From the NCBI GenBank assembly GCA_946811695.1, contig OX328124.1, forward strand, positions 55,496,603-55,560,602: a stretch of DNA of 64,000 bases, read 5' to 3'. Shown here piece after piece: positions 30,780-41,601 of the stretch. The position numbers were made by a program, and so were the translations under genes. How positions within the stretch are numbered: position 1 is the stretch's first letter; every line of letters starts with the position of its first letter. The notes beneath the pieces were generated by a model. The model had not been told where the DNA came from. It saw only the letters and a program-made list of their open reading frames with translations, and did not search any database. This DNA is from Gonocerus acuteangulatus (lineage: Eukaryota; Arthropoda; Insecta; Hemiptera; Coreidae).

Positions 30780-32112
30780 TCCAAAGTAAGGCATGGTCGA
30801 TGAGCAACTCCTAATGCCAGAAACAACTATTCTACACGACCTGAAAGAACAAGCTACAGAAGGTAGCACCAAAATATACTCCATACAACACTATTTAAAA
30901 CACACCAACATGTATCATACACTTCAAATATTAAATAAAAACTGTTACAACAATTTATAATGAAAAACAAAAATCTAAATATTTAAAAAAATATAATAGA
31001 ACGCTTTCATTTTAATAGTTCTTCTTCTAATTTGTTTATTATGACCTGACACAGCCAATTTATTAAAATATTTTTTATACAAAACAATAATTTAGTATAT
31101 AAGTAGGAAGAGAGGTCGAGCCCACCCTGGTAGAGTAAGACCTGTCTACAATCCCTGAATGAGGATGTAATGTAGAGAAGAGACAATTGCCTTTGGCTTT
31201 CACAATGGAGCAGCGAAATAAGAACACCCGAAAAAAATGGAGGTTTGCCACTTGAACCCATTCAAGAACTGAGATGAATGAATTAGTCATCTCCCTGAAT
31301 CTACGATGATTTACTACTACTTTTGTCTTGGGTCTAATGACACACATTATTGCTAAAGGCTGCCAGCTGAGAATCTCTTACTTTTTGGAAGGATTTTCTT
31401 CCAAATATACCTAATAATAATAAAACAACAGTTAATAAAAGTATTGTAAATAAAGCATAATGTGAATTCAAATGTTTCCTACTTTAATATTTTTTTTTCT
31501 ATCAACTCTTCGGTTCTGAAGAAACACAAACATCAGCTCAGTTTATTGTCATCTCCAAGAATTTCACAGAGAGGACCATGAATGTCCATTTGGTTTCGAT
31601 GCCTCTGCATTCAGTGATATGTTCAATAGTAAAATATTCACCACAAACAGTGAATTAAGGCCTAAAGTTTCTTTTAAATGAATATGCAAGCCTCGTGTCT
31701 TGAGATGAAGTTTTCCATACCCAGGTAGTGGATTTATTCTCCCTCAACTTGCTGTCTGTATTTTGAAATAATACGTATTGCCACTTTGAGAAGATAAGAT
31801 ATATTTCTATATCTGCTACAGAATGGGATAGATTGGTTGCTGATATCAAAATTATTGTTTTGATTTAAGTACATTTACCTGGCGTTCTGGTGTAAAGGAT
31901 GATAGAGACACGTAAATATACGTAAAATAAGTATAATGAGGCCAGATAATCTCTTTTATAATGTAAATAGGGTTCGCCAGGAACTACCAATATGCTCACC
32001 CCAGTGCTATTCTCATACCAGAATTATGGATGTTATCTATTATTTTTAAGGTTCTAGCAGATTCATATGTCATACATTCTTAATTCAGTTGTTCTCATCA
32101 AACTTCTGTGTT
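30780..32112. other. Anonymous AT-rich sequence
   Basis: No gene, RNA or clear repeat recognised; short open frames here lack family resemblance. Confidence 0.4.
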
Positions 32113-32277
32113 CTTTTTTAACGGCGCAACAACTATTTGGCTATTAAGCGCCGGGCTATCTACAGGTTGCCACCCTTTTATAATGCCAACAGCACGTGGT
32201 CGGTCACCCATTCAGGTACTGACCACGCCCGACGTTGCTTAACTTCGGTGTATTCAACGTGGCTATGGCCGTTGACG
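32113..32277 (-). mobile_element. 5S rRNA-derived SINE (SINE3-like)
   Basis: On the minus strand the element starts at 32277 with a 5S rRNA-like head. GTCAACGGCCATAGCCACGT is the 5S 5' end. AAGTTAAGCAACGTCGGGCG covers the internal A-box region, and TCAGTACCTGAATGGGTGAC matches box C. Relative to canonical 5S, about 18 nt between two ACCG repeats are missing. The head is followed by a body (AAAAGGGTGGCAACCTGTAG) and the tail CCGGCGCTTAATAGCC...GCGCCGTTAAAAAA. That tail is the same stem-loop tail carried by the tRNA-headed SINEs in this window. The internal 5S promoter implies Pol III transcription. No target duplication was identified. Confidence 0.87.
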
Positions 32278-32280
32278 CTC

Positions 32281-32890
32281 TTCCTATTGCTTAAAACTTT
32301 TAAAAATTGCAGAGTTTCGAACATCTCGTCTTTATTTTTTTAAAATGCGATACTCGTGTAAGTATGTAGTTAAATGTAAGACCCAAGAATCGATCTTCAG
32401 GTTAAATTTGGATTACCACCCCCTATACATTGAGAGGAGGTAACACCATTATCCTACGCCAACTAAAAACTACCCCCACTGATTTTGGAGGTGACATTTA
32501 GAATTCATTCTGATTGAGCCAAAAAGAAACGTCGCAGGATGCTGGTTGAACTCCAAAACAGTAAGAAATACTTTCAGGAGCACAGTATATTGTTAGATCA
32601 TCAGCATACAACATTCTAAAAACCGCAGCTTGCACCTGATTAAGTACTTCATTAATGGCAACGAAGAATCATGTTGCGCTCGAGACACTGCTCTGGGTAT
32701 CACCACTAACACCGTTCTACTGGAGAAAGAGACAGTTGAAACGCATCTTACAGAGAAATATCAGTTTTATAACAAATGTATAAAAATCTTCAGCATATAA
32801 CCATTTATAACGCATCTTGTAAGTTGATTTATAATATGCCGTCTACAAGTGCGATCAATTTTACTTACAGCTAGGAGTCTCGGTTTATTA
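32281..32890. other. Anonymous sequence
   Basis: No recognised feature. Confidence 0.4.
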
Positions 32891-32894
32891 TTAA

Positions 32895-33054
32895 CCCATT
32901 AGCGCCGTGCGTTACCATATGGTAATGCCAATATCTAAGTGATGATAGATTAAAACAGACAATAAAATAAAAATTAAATTACACAATAATTTCGTAAAAT
33001 TGATTGTTTTGTATAAATAATTCTTTTAAAAAAAGAAACTCCGGCGCTAATGTG
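32895..33054. mobile_element. piggyBac-like MITE (160 bp)
   Basis: Flanked by TTAA (32891-32894) and TTAT (33055-33058), a one-base-degraded TTAA duplication. Ends are CCCATTAGCGCCG and the inverse of CACATTAGCGCCG. No coding. TTAA target and ends starting with C fit piggyBac-type MITEs. Confidence 0.7.
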
Positions 33055-33164
33055 TTATACGCGTTATGGATGGCATTTTTCAGGCCCACTCAGTGATCAG
33101 TAGTAATGATAAAATTTAATATTGAAAAAATTATTTGATTAGTTAAGATGAATCTCCACGTCTA

Positions 33165-33320
33165 TATATATAAAAATCACCTGTAAGTTTGTCTGTCTGT
33201 TTGTTCTTTATACAAATCCACACCGTTTGACCAATTTGGACCAAACTTGGCACACATGTACTTCTTGATACGGGAAATCTCCTAGGCTAGGTCAAAATAG
33301 TCAAATTTCGAAATTTGGTC
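33165..33320 (+). repeat. Single unit of the ~120-bp GTTTGACC repeat family
   Basis: CACCGTTTGACCAATTTGGA, ACCAAACTTGGCACACATGT and CTAGGCTAGGTCAAAA; preceded by TATATATAAAAATCAC, as in other solitary copies. A (TA)n tract follows at 33474-33524. Confidence 0.85.
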
Positions 33321-33470
33321 AAAAGGTCAAAAGTTTTGTTCAAGAAAAATTGGCTACACTGAACCATTCATATTCTGACAGCCATTTTGAATAATGTCTC
33401 AAATTTATTTGTTGATGTTCTTGATAATTAGAATAACTCGGACTCATTGATGACTTTACATCATTATATA

Positions 33471-33473
<3 letters not shown>

Positions 33474-33524
<51 letters not shown>
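33474..33524. repeat. (TA)n microsatellite
   Basis: A TA run followed by AAGATCTTTTAGGCTTCACA; the latter resembles GTCTAGGACTCACAGTTCGG after the tandem array at 24810. Confidence 0.93.
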
Positions 33525-33528
<4 letters not shown>

Positions 33529-33614
33529 ATCTTTTAGGCTTCACAGTTCGGAAGTAACGAGTTCCAAACTGTCAATTAAAGAAGAGTGAATTGTTCAGAA
33601 ATAGTAATTTTCTT

Positions 33615-34680
33615 TCCAGTGTTGCCTAGGTGGAGATTAGCAAGGTAAAAAAAAACTTTCTTCTTTTTTTGCGAAAATTTTTTCTTTTGCGAACAAAACT
33701 TTTCAGTTTTGACCTTTGTATGTTTATCTAAATTATAGCCGTATATTCTCAAGATTTGGACAAGTAATATTATATAAGATGAATTTTATTAATTTCTGAT
33801 GAAAATGTAGATCAACACTGAGCTCCTAGAAGCCATTAACTATTATCCTTTTTTTTAAGTTTGGTTTGTTTATCTAATTTCCAAAACTTTTTAGTTTTAG
33901 TAAAATATTTGTGTTTACCTAAATTATAGCCTTATATTCTTAGAATTTTGACTAATATTGTTGTGTTGCCTAGGTGGAGATTAGCAAGCCAACAAAACTT
34001 TTCTTTTTTTTTTGTTAAAAGTTTTTCTTTTGCGAACAAAACTTTTCAGGTATAATCTTTGTATGTTTATCTAAATTATAGCCTTATATTCTCAGAATTT
34101 GGACTAATATCATGTACGAAAGATATTGTCAGAATTTGGACTCTTGTCATATATTAGTAAGTAATTTGAAATATTAAGTTATTGATCTGTGGACTTGCAG
34201 GTTCCCGTTTGTTTTCCATACTTGATTTTTTTTATTTGCAAATTGCATTTTATCTCATGCATTTGCTTAACATAAACTATGCCTTCAACATTAACCCATG
34301 GATCTGTACAGAACTTCAATAATTTAAATACTTTTAGTTCTTTACCGTACCACCTAAAATCATCTGTATGTAACGTAAAAAAATGTTGTGATTATCTAAC
34401 TTATAACCTTATATTCTCAGATTTTGGATTAATACCATATATTAGTAAGTAATTTGAAATATTAAGTTATTGATCTGTGGACTTGCAGGTTCCCGTTTGT
34501 TTTCCATAGTTGATTTTTTTTTGTATTTGTGAATTGCATTTTATCTCATGCATTTGCTTAACATAAACTATGTCTTCAATATTAACCCATTAACCTGCAC
34601 ATAACTTTAATAATTTAAATACTTTTAGTTCTTTAACGTACCACCTAAAATCATCTATGTGTGACATGATATTTAAACAT
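33615..34680 (+). repeat. Tandem duplications of 341- and 288-bp units
   Basis: GTTGCCTAGGTGGAGATTAG is at about 33622 and again at about 33963. CATATATTAGTAAGTAATTT starts at 34148 and again at 34436, with GATCTGTGGACTTGCAGGTT inside each unit. AT-rich, non-coding. Confidence 0.85.
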
Positions 34681-35377
34681 TTGGGTCATTCCTTCTCAAA
34701 TCAACCCAAAAAAATAGGATTTGACACCCATGATCTCAGATTTTAATGAAACTTGGCATGTTCATTCCTTTTATGGATATAAGTAAGAATATAAAATAGT
34801 TTTTCTCAATCTCAAATAGTTTAATTGTATACCCTGCTAAAGTATTTCAAATTTTGCAGTTATCATCGATTGGACAAAAGAAGTGCACTTAGTTCTAGAA
34901 TATAAATCATACCTATCGACCATTGTTGATGATATTTTCTATGACAATACTTCAATAAATATGGAAGCCAGAAAAAAACAAATAATATAAGCATAAAGTA
35001 ATTACCAATGTGAATAAGCCATTGCAAGAACGGACGTTTTCTTTTCATTAATCAGTTATTTTATTTTATTTTATTCATTTATATTCATTCTTTTTTTTTT
35101 GTATTTCTTTCAATTAATTTATAATTTTGATATTATAATTTGTTTCTTTTTCAATATTATTGTTACTATTTTTATTTGTATTATTATTATAGTTGTTATC
35201 ATTACGCTATCATATTTCTCTATTTGAATATTATTATTATTATACTTAAAAAAAATTATAAAAATGTATATTACTTTGATTGCAATGCAGGCAGTATTGG
35301 AAGATGGAACCTGCAGAACCTAAATGAACTCCCACAGTATAAGGATACAATATTGTGGAACAAAAAAAGAAAAACGA
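34681..35377. other. Anonymous AT-rich sequence
   Basis: No gene recognised. ATTTTAATGAAACTTGGCAT at about 34742 is reminiscent of the ~120-bp repeat family but is too short to assign. Confidence 0.4.
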
Positions 35378-36103
35378 AGACAGGTATAGTTGGGATTCGG
35401 CTAGGAGAAAAACGTCAGACTTTCAAAAAGAAATCTGTATTTTGGACGTTTCGACTGCAACAATGGCAGCCTTCTTCAGCTAAAAAATATATACAACTTA
35501 TAAGTAATGAAAATGTACAACTAGTAAGTAAAAGACAGGCAGAAATGAGCTGAGTATATATATCAATACAATAAATTTTAACCAATCTTATTTTTAAAAA
35601 CAATGAAAATACGGTAGTTGGAAAGAAAATAGCATGTAGAAAGTGTTAGTAAAAACAGTACAAAAAAAACTAAACAGTAAAAACAACGCACATTTTTTAT
35701 GTAGTGAAAAACAAAATCTATTTTATAAGTGAATACAATTTATAACAATTAATATATAGATACATACCACTAGAGAATGCCTAGGGGGAGGGAGGAAGAC
35801 CTCGAGGACAACTTAGGTAACCATGGTAGAAGTATGAACGACAGCAACTACACCGGTGGTCTTTATAGTTATGAAAAAGGGGTGGGGAGGCGGTAAATCG
35901 GTGAAGATAAAAGGTACAATTGCTGGGTTGTAAAAGCGGGTTGTAAAGGAGGTTGTAAAAGGTGTTAAGAGCTTTGGGACACACAAGTAGAGAAATTGTC
36001 TGGAGCCTGGGAACAAAGATAAAAAAGGAGGTCAGGACAATTTATGGAAGACGGAGGAGTAGGCAGGGGAGATGTTTTGTTTGTCGGTTTTGTAATTAAT
36101 GTT
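35378..36103 (-). repeat. Left pseudo-LTR of the Penelope-like element, inverted
   Basis: The reverse complement of 37658-38393, running from the GACAGGTATAGTTGGGATTC end to the coding-derived ACATCTCCCCTGCCTAC stretch. Confidence 0.9.
35444..35479 (-). ncRNA. Hammerhead ribozyme-like core, left arm
   Basis: Inverted copy of the motif described at 38290-38325. Confidence 0.55.
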
Positions 36104-36126
36104 ACAGAACTGACTACGATAACAAA

Positions 36127-37734
36127 ATGAATAACTTACTTAACGACACTAATACGTACACACCTATCCCCAAAGACATAACCCTCAGACTGGAAAGACA
36201 ATTTAATGAACATACCAAACAACTCCTACGGTTGAAAGAAATAGACAGAAAGACCCACCGCCAATTAATTTCTCACAACTCTCTCCCTCCCCGAGCTTAT
36301 GGCCTCCCTAAAATTCATAAACCCGGAAACACCCTCCGACCCATCATTTCGAATATTAATTCTCCCTCTTCCAAATTGAGTAAATTTTTGCTCCCCGCGT
36401 TACAAGCCTTAAGCCATAATAACCCGTACGATATAAAAAATTCTTACGATCTTATTTCAAAATTATCTAATTTCACTGTACCCCCCAGACATATCCTGAT
36501 CTCATTTGGTGCCACATCCCTTTTTACCAACGTCCCTCTAACAAAAACGTTAGAAATTATCCAAAATAATTGGTCCTCTATAGAACCGCACAGCCCCCTA
36601 TCTTTTCAATATTTTGTTGACAGCCTCAAATTATGCGTCAACAGTGGTTTTTTCAAATACAACGGACAATTTTACCAACAAATCGAAGGGTTAGCTATGG
36701 GAAACTGCCTTGCTCCAGACTTATCCTCGATCTTTCTTACTGACTTACTCAACACTTTCGTCCCACTGTTCCCCCAGGACATATCTTTCATTTGCAAGTA
36801 TGTAGATGACCTCCTGCTAATTATCAACCCCGATAGACTAACTGACATACTAGACTGCTTCAACTCCTATCATCCCAGACTACAATTTACGGTGGAGACT
36901 GAACAAGACCAACAACTCCCCTACTTGGACGTTCTACTTATCAGACAGACTGACGGCACTATCATCACAAACTGGTATACTAAACCTACTTATTCTGGAC
37001 GTTTACTCAATTTCCACTCTTCCCATCCTTACCACATGAAAATCAATGTAGCACGGAACCTTCTTCGCCGCGCCCTCTCCTTATCCCATGAGTCCTTCCA
37101 CAATGAAAACCTGAATAGAGCTACCGAAATATTAACACTGAATCAATTCCCCCCCAACCTCATAAACCGGCTTATAAAACAAATAAAATCCCAATCCTTC
37201 AATGCCACCTACCCCAATACCTCCCCCGAATCCTCCCTCCAGATATTTCGTTCCCTGACATACACACCAGGACTGACGGAAAAACTCACAAAGACTTTAA
37301 AAAAAGCCCTCCCGTCACTAAACTTTGGGTTAAAAACCACTAACAAACTTACTACATTGTACACCAAACTCAAAGATCCCCTTCCCTATGACTACGCCAC
37401 CCACGTTGTTTACCAAATACCCTGCCAATCCCCCTCCTGTAATGCTGTATACATAGGTGAAACCAAAAATTATATTCACTCCCGCATAACACAACACAAA
37501 CGGACAATAAAAAACAAAGAAATCCACAAATCCGCCCTCGCAAAACACGCCATAACTAAAAAACACACTTTCAACTTTGACGACACTAAAATACTTTCCA
37601 CTGAACGAAACACCAAAAAGCGACAGATTTCCGAATGCGTCCACATTAACTTAAACCCCAATAACATTAATTACAAAACCGACAAACAAAACATCTCCCG
37701 TGCCTACTCCTCCGTCTTCCATAAATTGTCCTGA
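36127..37734 (+). CDS. Penelope-like RT with GIY-YIG endonuclease
   Basis: 535 codons from ATG 36127. The frame continues upstream with RTDYDNKMNN to a stop at about 36094, just inside the junction with the inverted arm, so the N-terminal part of the usual protein is missing. The RT region shows PPRAYGLPKIHKPG (about residues 54-67), TLRPIIS, ISFGATSLFTNVPL (a variant motif A in which a Ser-Phe-Gly precedes the usual D-x-SLFT position: Asp is replaced by Gly), GLAMGNCLAPDLS (motif B) and CKYVDDLLLI (motif C). The C-terminal GIY-YIG endonuclease shows VVYQIPC...CNAVYIGETKNYIHSRITQHK (about residues 420-456). The motif A Asp is apparently lost, so this copy is probably inactive despite an intact frame. 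Confidence 0.92.
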   Translation: MNNLLNDTNTYTPIPKDITLRLERQFNEHTKQLLRLKEIDRKTHRQLISHNSLPPRAYGLPKIHKPGNTLRPIISNINSPSSKLSKFLLPALQALSHNNPYDIKNSYDLISKLSNFTVPPRHILISFGATSLFTNVPLTKTLEIIQNNWSSIEPHSPLSFQYFVDSLKLCVNSGFFKYNGQFYQQIEGLAMGNCLAPDLSSIFLTDLLNTFVPLFPQDISFICKYVDDLLLIINPDRLTDILDCFNSYHPRLQFTVETEQDQQLPYLDVLLIRQTDGTIITNWYTKPTYSGRLLNFHSSHPYHMKINVARNLLRRALSLSHESFHNENLNRATEILTLNQFPPNLINRLIKQIKSQSFNATYPNTSPESSLQIFRSLTYTPGLTEKLTKTLKKALPSLNFGLKTTNKLTTLYTKLKDPLPYDYATHVVYQIPCQSPSCNAVYIGETKNYIHSRITQHKRTIKNKEIHKSALAKHAITKKHTFNFDDTKILSTERNTKKRQISECVHINLNPNNINYKTDKQNISRAYSSVFHKLS

Positions 37735-38393
37735 CCTCCTTTTTTATCTTTGTTCCCAGGCTCCAGACAATTTCTCTACTTGTGTGTCCCAAAGCTCTTA
37801 ACACCTTTTACAACCTCCTTTACAACCCGCTTTTACAACCCAGCAATTGTACCTTTTATCTTCACCGATTTACCGCCTCCCCACCCCTTTTTCATAACTA
37901 TAAAGACCACCGGTGTAGTTGCTGTCGTTCATACTTCTACCATGGTTACCTAAGTTGTCCTCGAGGTCTTCCTCCCTCCCCCCTAGGCATTCTCTAGTGG
38001 TATGTATCTATATATTAATTGTTATAAATTGTATTCACTTATAAAATAGATTTTGTTTTTCACTACATAAAAAATGTGCGTTGTTTTTACTGTTTTATTT
38101 TTTTTTTGTACTGTTTTTACTAACACTTTCTACATGCTGTTTTCTTTCCAACTACCGTATTTTCATTGTTTTTAAAAATAAGATTGGTTAAAATTTATTG
38201 TATTGATATATATACTCAGCTCATTTTTGCCTGTCTTTTACTTACTAGTTGTACATTTTCTTTACTTATAAGTTGTATATATTTTTTAGCTGAAGAAGGC
38301 TGCCATTGTTGCAGTCGAAACGTCCAAAATACAGATTTCTTTTTGAAAGTCTGACGTTTTTCTCCTAGCCGAATCCCAACTATACCTGTCTTC
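37658..38393 (+). repeat. Right pseudo-LTR of the Penelope-like element
   Basis: Begins inside the coding region and ends with TAGCCGAATCCCAACTATAC. Inverted copy at 35378-36103. Confidence 0.9.
38290..38325 (+). ncRNA. Hammerhead ribozyme-like core, right arm
   Basis: CTGAAGA (fits CUGANGA), then A, GGCTGC, a loop CATTGTT, GCAGTC, then GAAACGTC. Stem II is GGCUGC/GCAGUC (six pairs with one G-U) with one unpaired A before it. GAAACGUC contains the palindromic ACGU, as in dimeric type I hammerheads with minimal stem III; the predicted cut is after GUC. Stem I is weak and AU-rich. Penelope-like elements are known to carry such ribozymes in their pseudo-LTRs. Confidence 0.6.
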
Positions 38394-38439
38394 GTATCTC
38401 TACAGCGGCTAACTATCTCCATCTACACTATAAAAAAAG

Positions 38440-38700
38440 AAAAAGCCATTCAATTTGTTCCTCATATAAATCCACAGCTTTTTACCGATTTTGACCAAAC
38501 TTGGCACAAAGGTAGGGGTTGATAAGGGGAGTGTCATAGGCTAGGTCAAAATCATCTGTCAGCTTTCTGTCTATCTGTTTTTTCCTTGTACAAATCCACA
38601 CCGTTTGACCGATGTTGACCAAACTTGGCACACTGGTAGGTCTTGATACAGGAAGTGTCATAGGCAAGGTGAAAAAAATCTACCAGCTGTAAGTTTGTTC
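38440..38700 (-). repeat. Two units of the ~120-bp GTTTGACC repeat family
   Basis: CACCGTTTGACCGATGTTGA, CCAAACTTGGCACACTGGTA and GTCATAGGCTAGGTCAAAAT; contiguous with the right end of the Penelope-like element. The units read on the plus strand as in 23950-24795; the long open frames are on the minus strand. Confidence 0.8.
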
Positions 38701-39142
38701 CTTACAACTATATAATATAAAGTTGGTGTAGCATGGCACACTGGGTAACAGCTAGTCATAGTTAAAATCAAGCTGAAATAGAAATTATATTAAGAAAGAA
38801 ATACAATACGGTAACAGCTGACCTGTTATCGTCCTAGCAACTCTTGCTGCCTAGGCGTGCCTGCTCTCTAACCAACTAAAAAATCAAACCCCTCTAAAAA
38901 TACTTAAAAATTTGAATATCAAAAAATCCTTTCTTAGCGAGTGTTTACAAGCTAAAGAGTGTCCATGCAAAATTTCAAATTTTTCTGTCAATTGGTTTGG
39001 GATAGGCGAGATAGGTCAGTGAGTAACATACATTTTATTATAATGTATGTATATTTTTCAAACCCCGGTTTCGTATTTATAGTCTCGAAGCAGATCTAGG
39101 AAGGAATCCGCGAGGATCGAATGTATGTTTTCGTTATGGTTT

Positions 39143-39145
<3 letters not shown>
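38701..39145. other. Anonymous sequence
   Basis: No recognised gene or repeat. Confidence 0.4.

Positions 39146-39188
<43 letters not shown>
39146..39188. repeat. (TA)n microsatellite
   Basis: A TA run followed by CACCAGACTAGTTCATCTGA. Confidence 0.92.
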
Positions 39189-39192
<4 letters not shown>

Positions 39193-39327
39193 CAGACTAG
39201 TTCATCTGAGCGGACAAAGACGAGCCCATAGTTGGGAGAGGATGGGCTACACCCACAACAGTCCGTAGCACAGTACACTACTAAATTGAGCCAATTCTTC
39301 AATTGACAACTCAACCCCCTCCACCAG

Positions 39328-39474
39328 TTGGAGCCAGTCATCGCTACGACATCCAGTAGCAATAGCGACCAGTACTGCACAGCATGGCCTCTTCCATCAG
39401 CTGACTACGCACTCACTATAAGGAACATTCGGCAACATAAGACTTATCGAGAAAACCTTGTCTCATTTCAAGGT
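39328..39474 (+). other. Possible exon-like open stretch (unassigned)
   Basis: From ATG 39328 the frame reads MEPVIATTSSSNSDQYCTAW onwards and stays open to a strong donor-like CAAG|GTAAGT at about 39472-39478, immediately before a poly(T) run. No family recognised, and base composition is less AT-rich than its neighbours. It could be an exon or a transposon fragment. Confidence 0.25.
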
Positions 39475-39475
39475 A

Positions 39476-39477
<2 letters not shown>

Positions 39478-39530
<53 letters not shown>

Positions 39531-39562
39531 GGCGCATCTTCATCTTGGTCATTAGCGCCGTC
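39478..39562 (-). mobile_element. SINE 3'-tail fragment (inverted, poly(T) first)
   Basis: About 50 T followed by AACGGCGCATCTTCATCTTG and GTCATTAGCGCCG. On the minus strand this is the GGCGCTAATGACC...GCGCCGTT tail with its poly(A), without a head. Confidence 0.75.
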
Positions 39563-39605
39563 ATGCATGTTTTCTTTCAAAGTTTTGTGCTTTCTATGAT
39601 ATTGT

Positions 39606-39930
39606 TTCTAAATGTGTTTTCCACATTTTCCTCAGGTCAAAAGTGCGACAAAAGGTCCTAATTACTAAAATATTTATTCGTCTGTGGAATCAATCAGTGT
39701 GTTTTTTTTATTTTAGCACCAGTCCTTTTTTTTTTTATTATAATCATCATTTTTATTTATAATCATCATTCTAAATGTGTTTTCCACATTTTCCTCAGGT
39801 CAAAAGTGCGACAAAAGGTCCTAATTACTAAAATGTTTATTCGTCTGTTGAAACAATCAGTGTGTTTTTTATTGTAGCACCAGTCCTTTTTTTTTATTAT
39901 AATCATCAATATTAAATCATTTTTGTGCTG
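39606..39930 (+). repeat. Tandem duplication, period 163 bp
   Basis: CTAAATGTGTTTTCCACATT begins at 39608 and again at 39771, with GGTCAAAAGTGCGACAAAAG in both units. Confidence 0.9.
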
Positions 39931-40866
39931 ATTGAACAGTGATCCTCACTTAACACAGCGCGCCTGTCTAATGGATTACTTGCGTTAAATCAGTTGATTC
40001 TTGAATGAATATTTGTTATATCAAAACATTCTGTCTCGATTACCAAGACATTGTTTTAATATTATTGTGGCTGGTTCAATAGTACTGGAAAATGTGAAAT
40101 CGTTCGAAATGTTTCGAAATGCGAGTTCGAATTTCACTCATAAGAAAATGAGAAAGAAAACAGTAGACCGTCCAGTGCTAATGGCCTCGAAGATAACAAA
40201 TTGCTCGTATAAAAACAAATTGCGTGCTACAGGTTTTTTTTTTTTTTTTAAAAAAGTAATACATTATTTATTGTCACTATATTGTTGAAACCGCTATATT
40301 CTGCTCTCAATATATTTAATAAATATATAAATTATTTAATTACTACTCTAAAAATGACACTCTGGCCGTCCCTAAACGTTGAATTAACTTAATGATTTCT
40401 AAACATTAAATCATAAATTACAAATTTATTATTTTTTTTTTAATTTTAGCTATCTCTATTCTTTTAAATAGTGAACAATTTTATAATAAGTGTATTATTG
40501 TATAAAATATAAATATATAAAACTAAATATATAAACCTAGGGGCGAATACTCTTCCGTAATTTTATTATTATTACCTATAGAATGTTTTAAGAATGCATT
40601 TTCCCAAAACCTCATGTTAATGGTTTGGTATTTTTCCTCCAAACTGCATAAATGGCATTGCTTTACAATAATTATTGTTAGACAAATTTGAGGGACTCGG
40701 GTCTTTTAAGAAGTATCTCCATAGATACTCAGAGCAATGGCAGATTGTCTAATTAAGAGCCTAGCAATAGGTTTCAATTAGAAGAATTTGTTTCTGCAAG
40801 CAGTTGCAATCTTTGTAGCCTCTCGTAAACTCGTCCACTGAATACTTTTATAATCAATGTGTAGCA
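39931..40866. other. Anonymous AT-rich sequence
   Basis: No recognised feature; a T-run at about 40235-40250. Confidence 0.4.
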
Positions 40867-40870
40867 CTAA

Positions 40871-41087
40871 CACTAGATTTACCAGACCAGTCATTTTGAC
40901 TGTTCGTGCAATTTCAATTCAAAATTCCTACTACATAAAATATTTGCTTTCCTGATTATGTTATGACTTTTGTAGCTATAATTAGAGAATACATTTAATG
41001 AACTTAATGTAATTTTATATATATTAGTAACAAATATATTTTTTGTTATTGACATTTATACCAGTACCAGGTGTGGTAAATCTAGTG
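40871..41087. mobile_element. piggyBac-like MITE (217 bp)
   Basis: Perfect 14-bp inverted ends CACTAGATTTACCA flanked by CTAA (40867-40870) and TTAA (41088-41091), a TTAA duplication with one change. No coding. Confidence 0.78.
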
Positions 41088-41091
41088 TTAA

Positions 41092-41547
41092 TAACATAAT
41101 AACGAACTTAATAATATAAAACTAGATTTGATTGTGATTATGCTTAAGAAGTGAGTTCTAAGAGATAGGTTTCTAATTAAAACCTACTTTTTGGAAAGCA
41201 TAGTTCTCTAGGAAGTACGAGGAACAAATGATCTGTGCCTTGGAAACAGGTCACTCTTAGAGAGAATTTTTTTGTACCAGATTATGAATAGGCCACACTC
41301 AGTGTTGTTCTAGTGAACACACAGTCACCTCCTAAAAACTGCAATCACCCAAGTGCCGAATATGTCATAAGAGTAGAACATATAATCTGTAGAACATATA
41401 ATCGTTGAATGCAAACCTGATATTGGAATTTGAGCTGAGCATGGAAAGAACTACAAACAACAGCAATTTTAGAGTAAGCACTAAAATACGGGGAGACAAC
41501 CATCACTAGCGTCTACAATGAAATAAATAATCTCTAGAATGCCAAAA
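41092..41547. other. Anonymous sequence
   Basis: No recognised feature. Confidence 0.4.
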
Positions 41548-41555
41548 ATTATTAA

Positions 41556-41560
<5 letters not shown>

Positions 41561-41601
<41 letters not shown>

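Larger units (their letters stand above)
35378..38393 (+). mobile_element. Penelope-like element with inverted pseudo-LTRs
   Basis: A central ORF (36127-37734) is flanked by long inverted repeats: about 35378-36103 and 37658-38393, roughly 725 bp each, very similar, differing by a few substitutions and one indel. The left arm contains the reverse complement of the ORF's own last ~25 codons. The element therefore looks like a 5'-truncated copy joined to an inverted 3' end of another copy, the classic Penelope-type organisation. Each arm carries a hammerhead-like core. No clear target duplication was found. Confidence 0.9.

Noticed and set aside
32180..32277. A functional 5S rRNA gene
   Set aside because: About 18 nt are missing from the middle, and the 3' end runs into a SINE body and tail.
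35813..36016. Identical 67-codon frames at 35813-36016 (minus) and 37750-37953 (plus)
   Set aside because: Non-coding pseudo-LTR sequence of the Penelope-like element, present twice because the arms are inverted copies.
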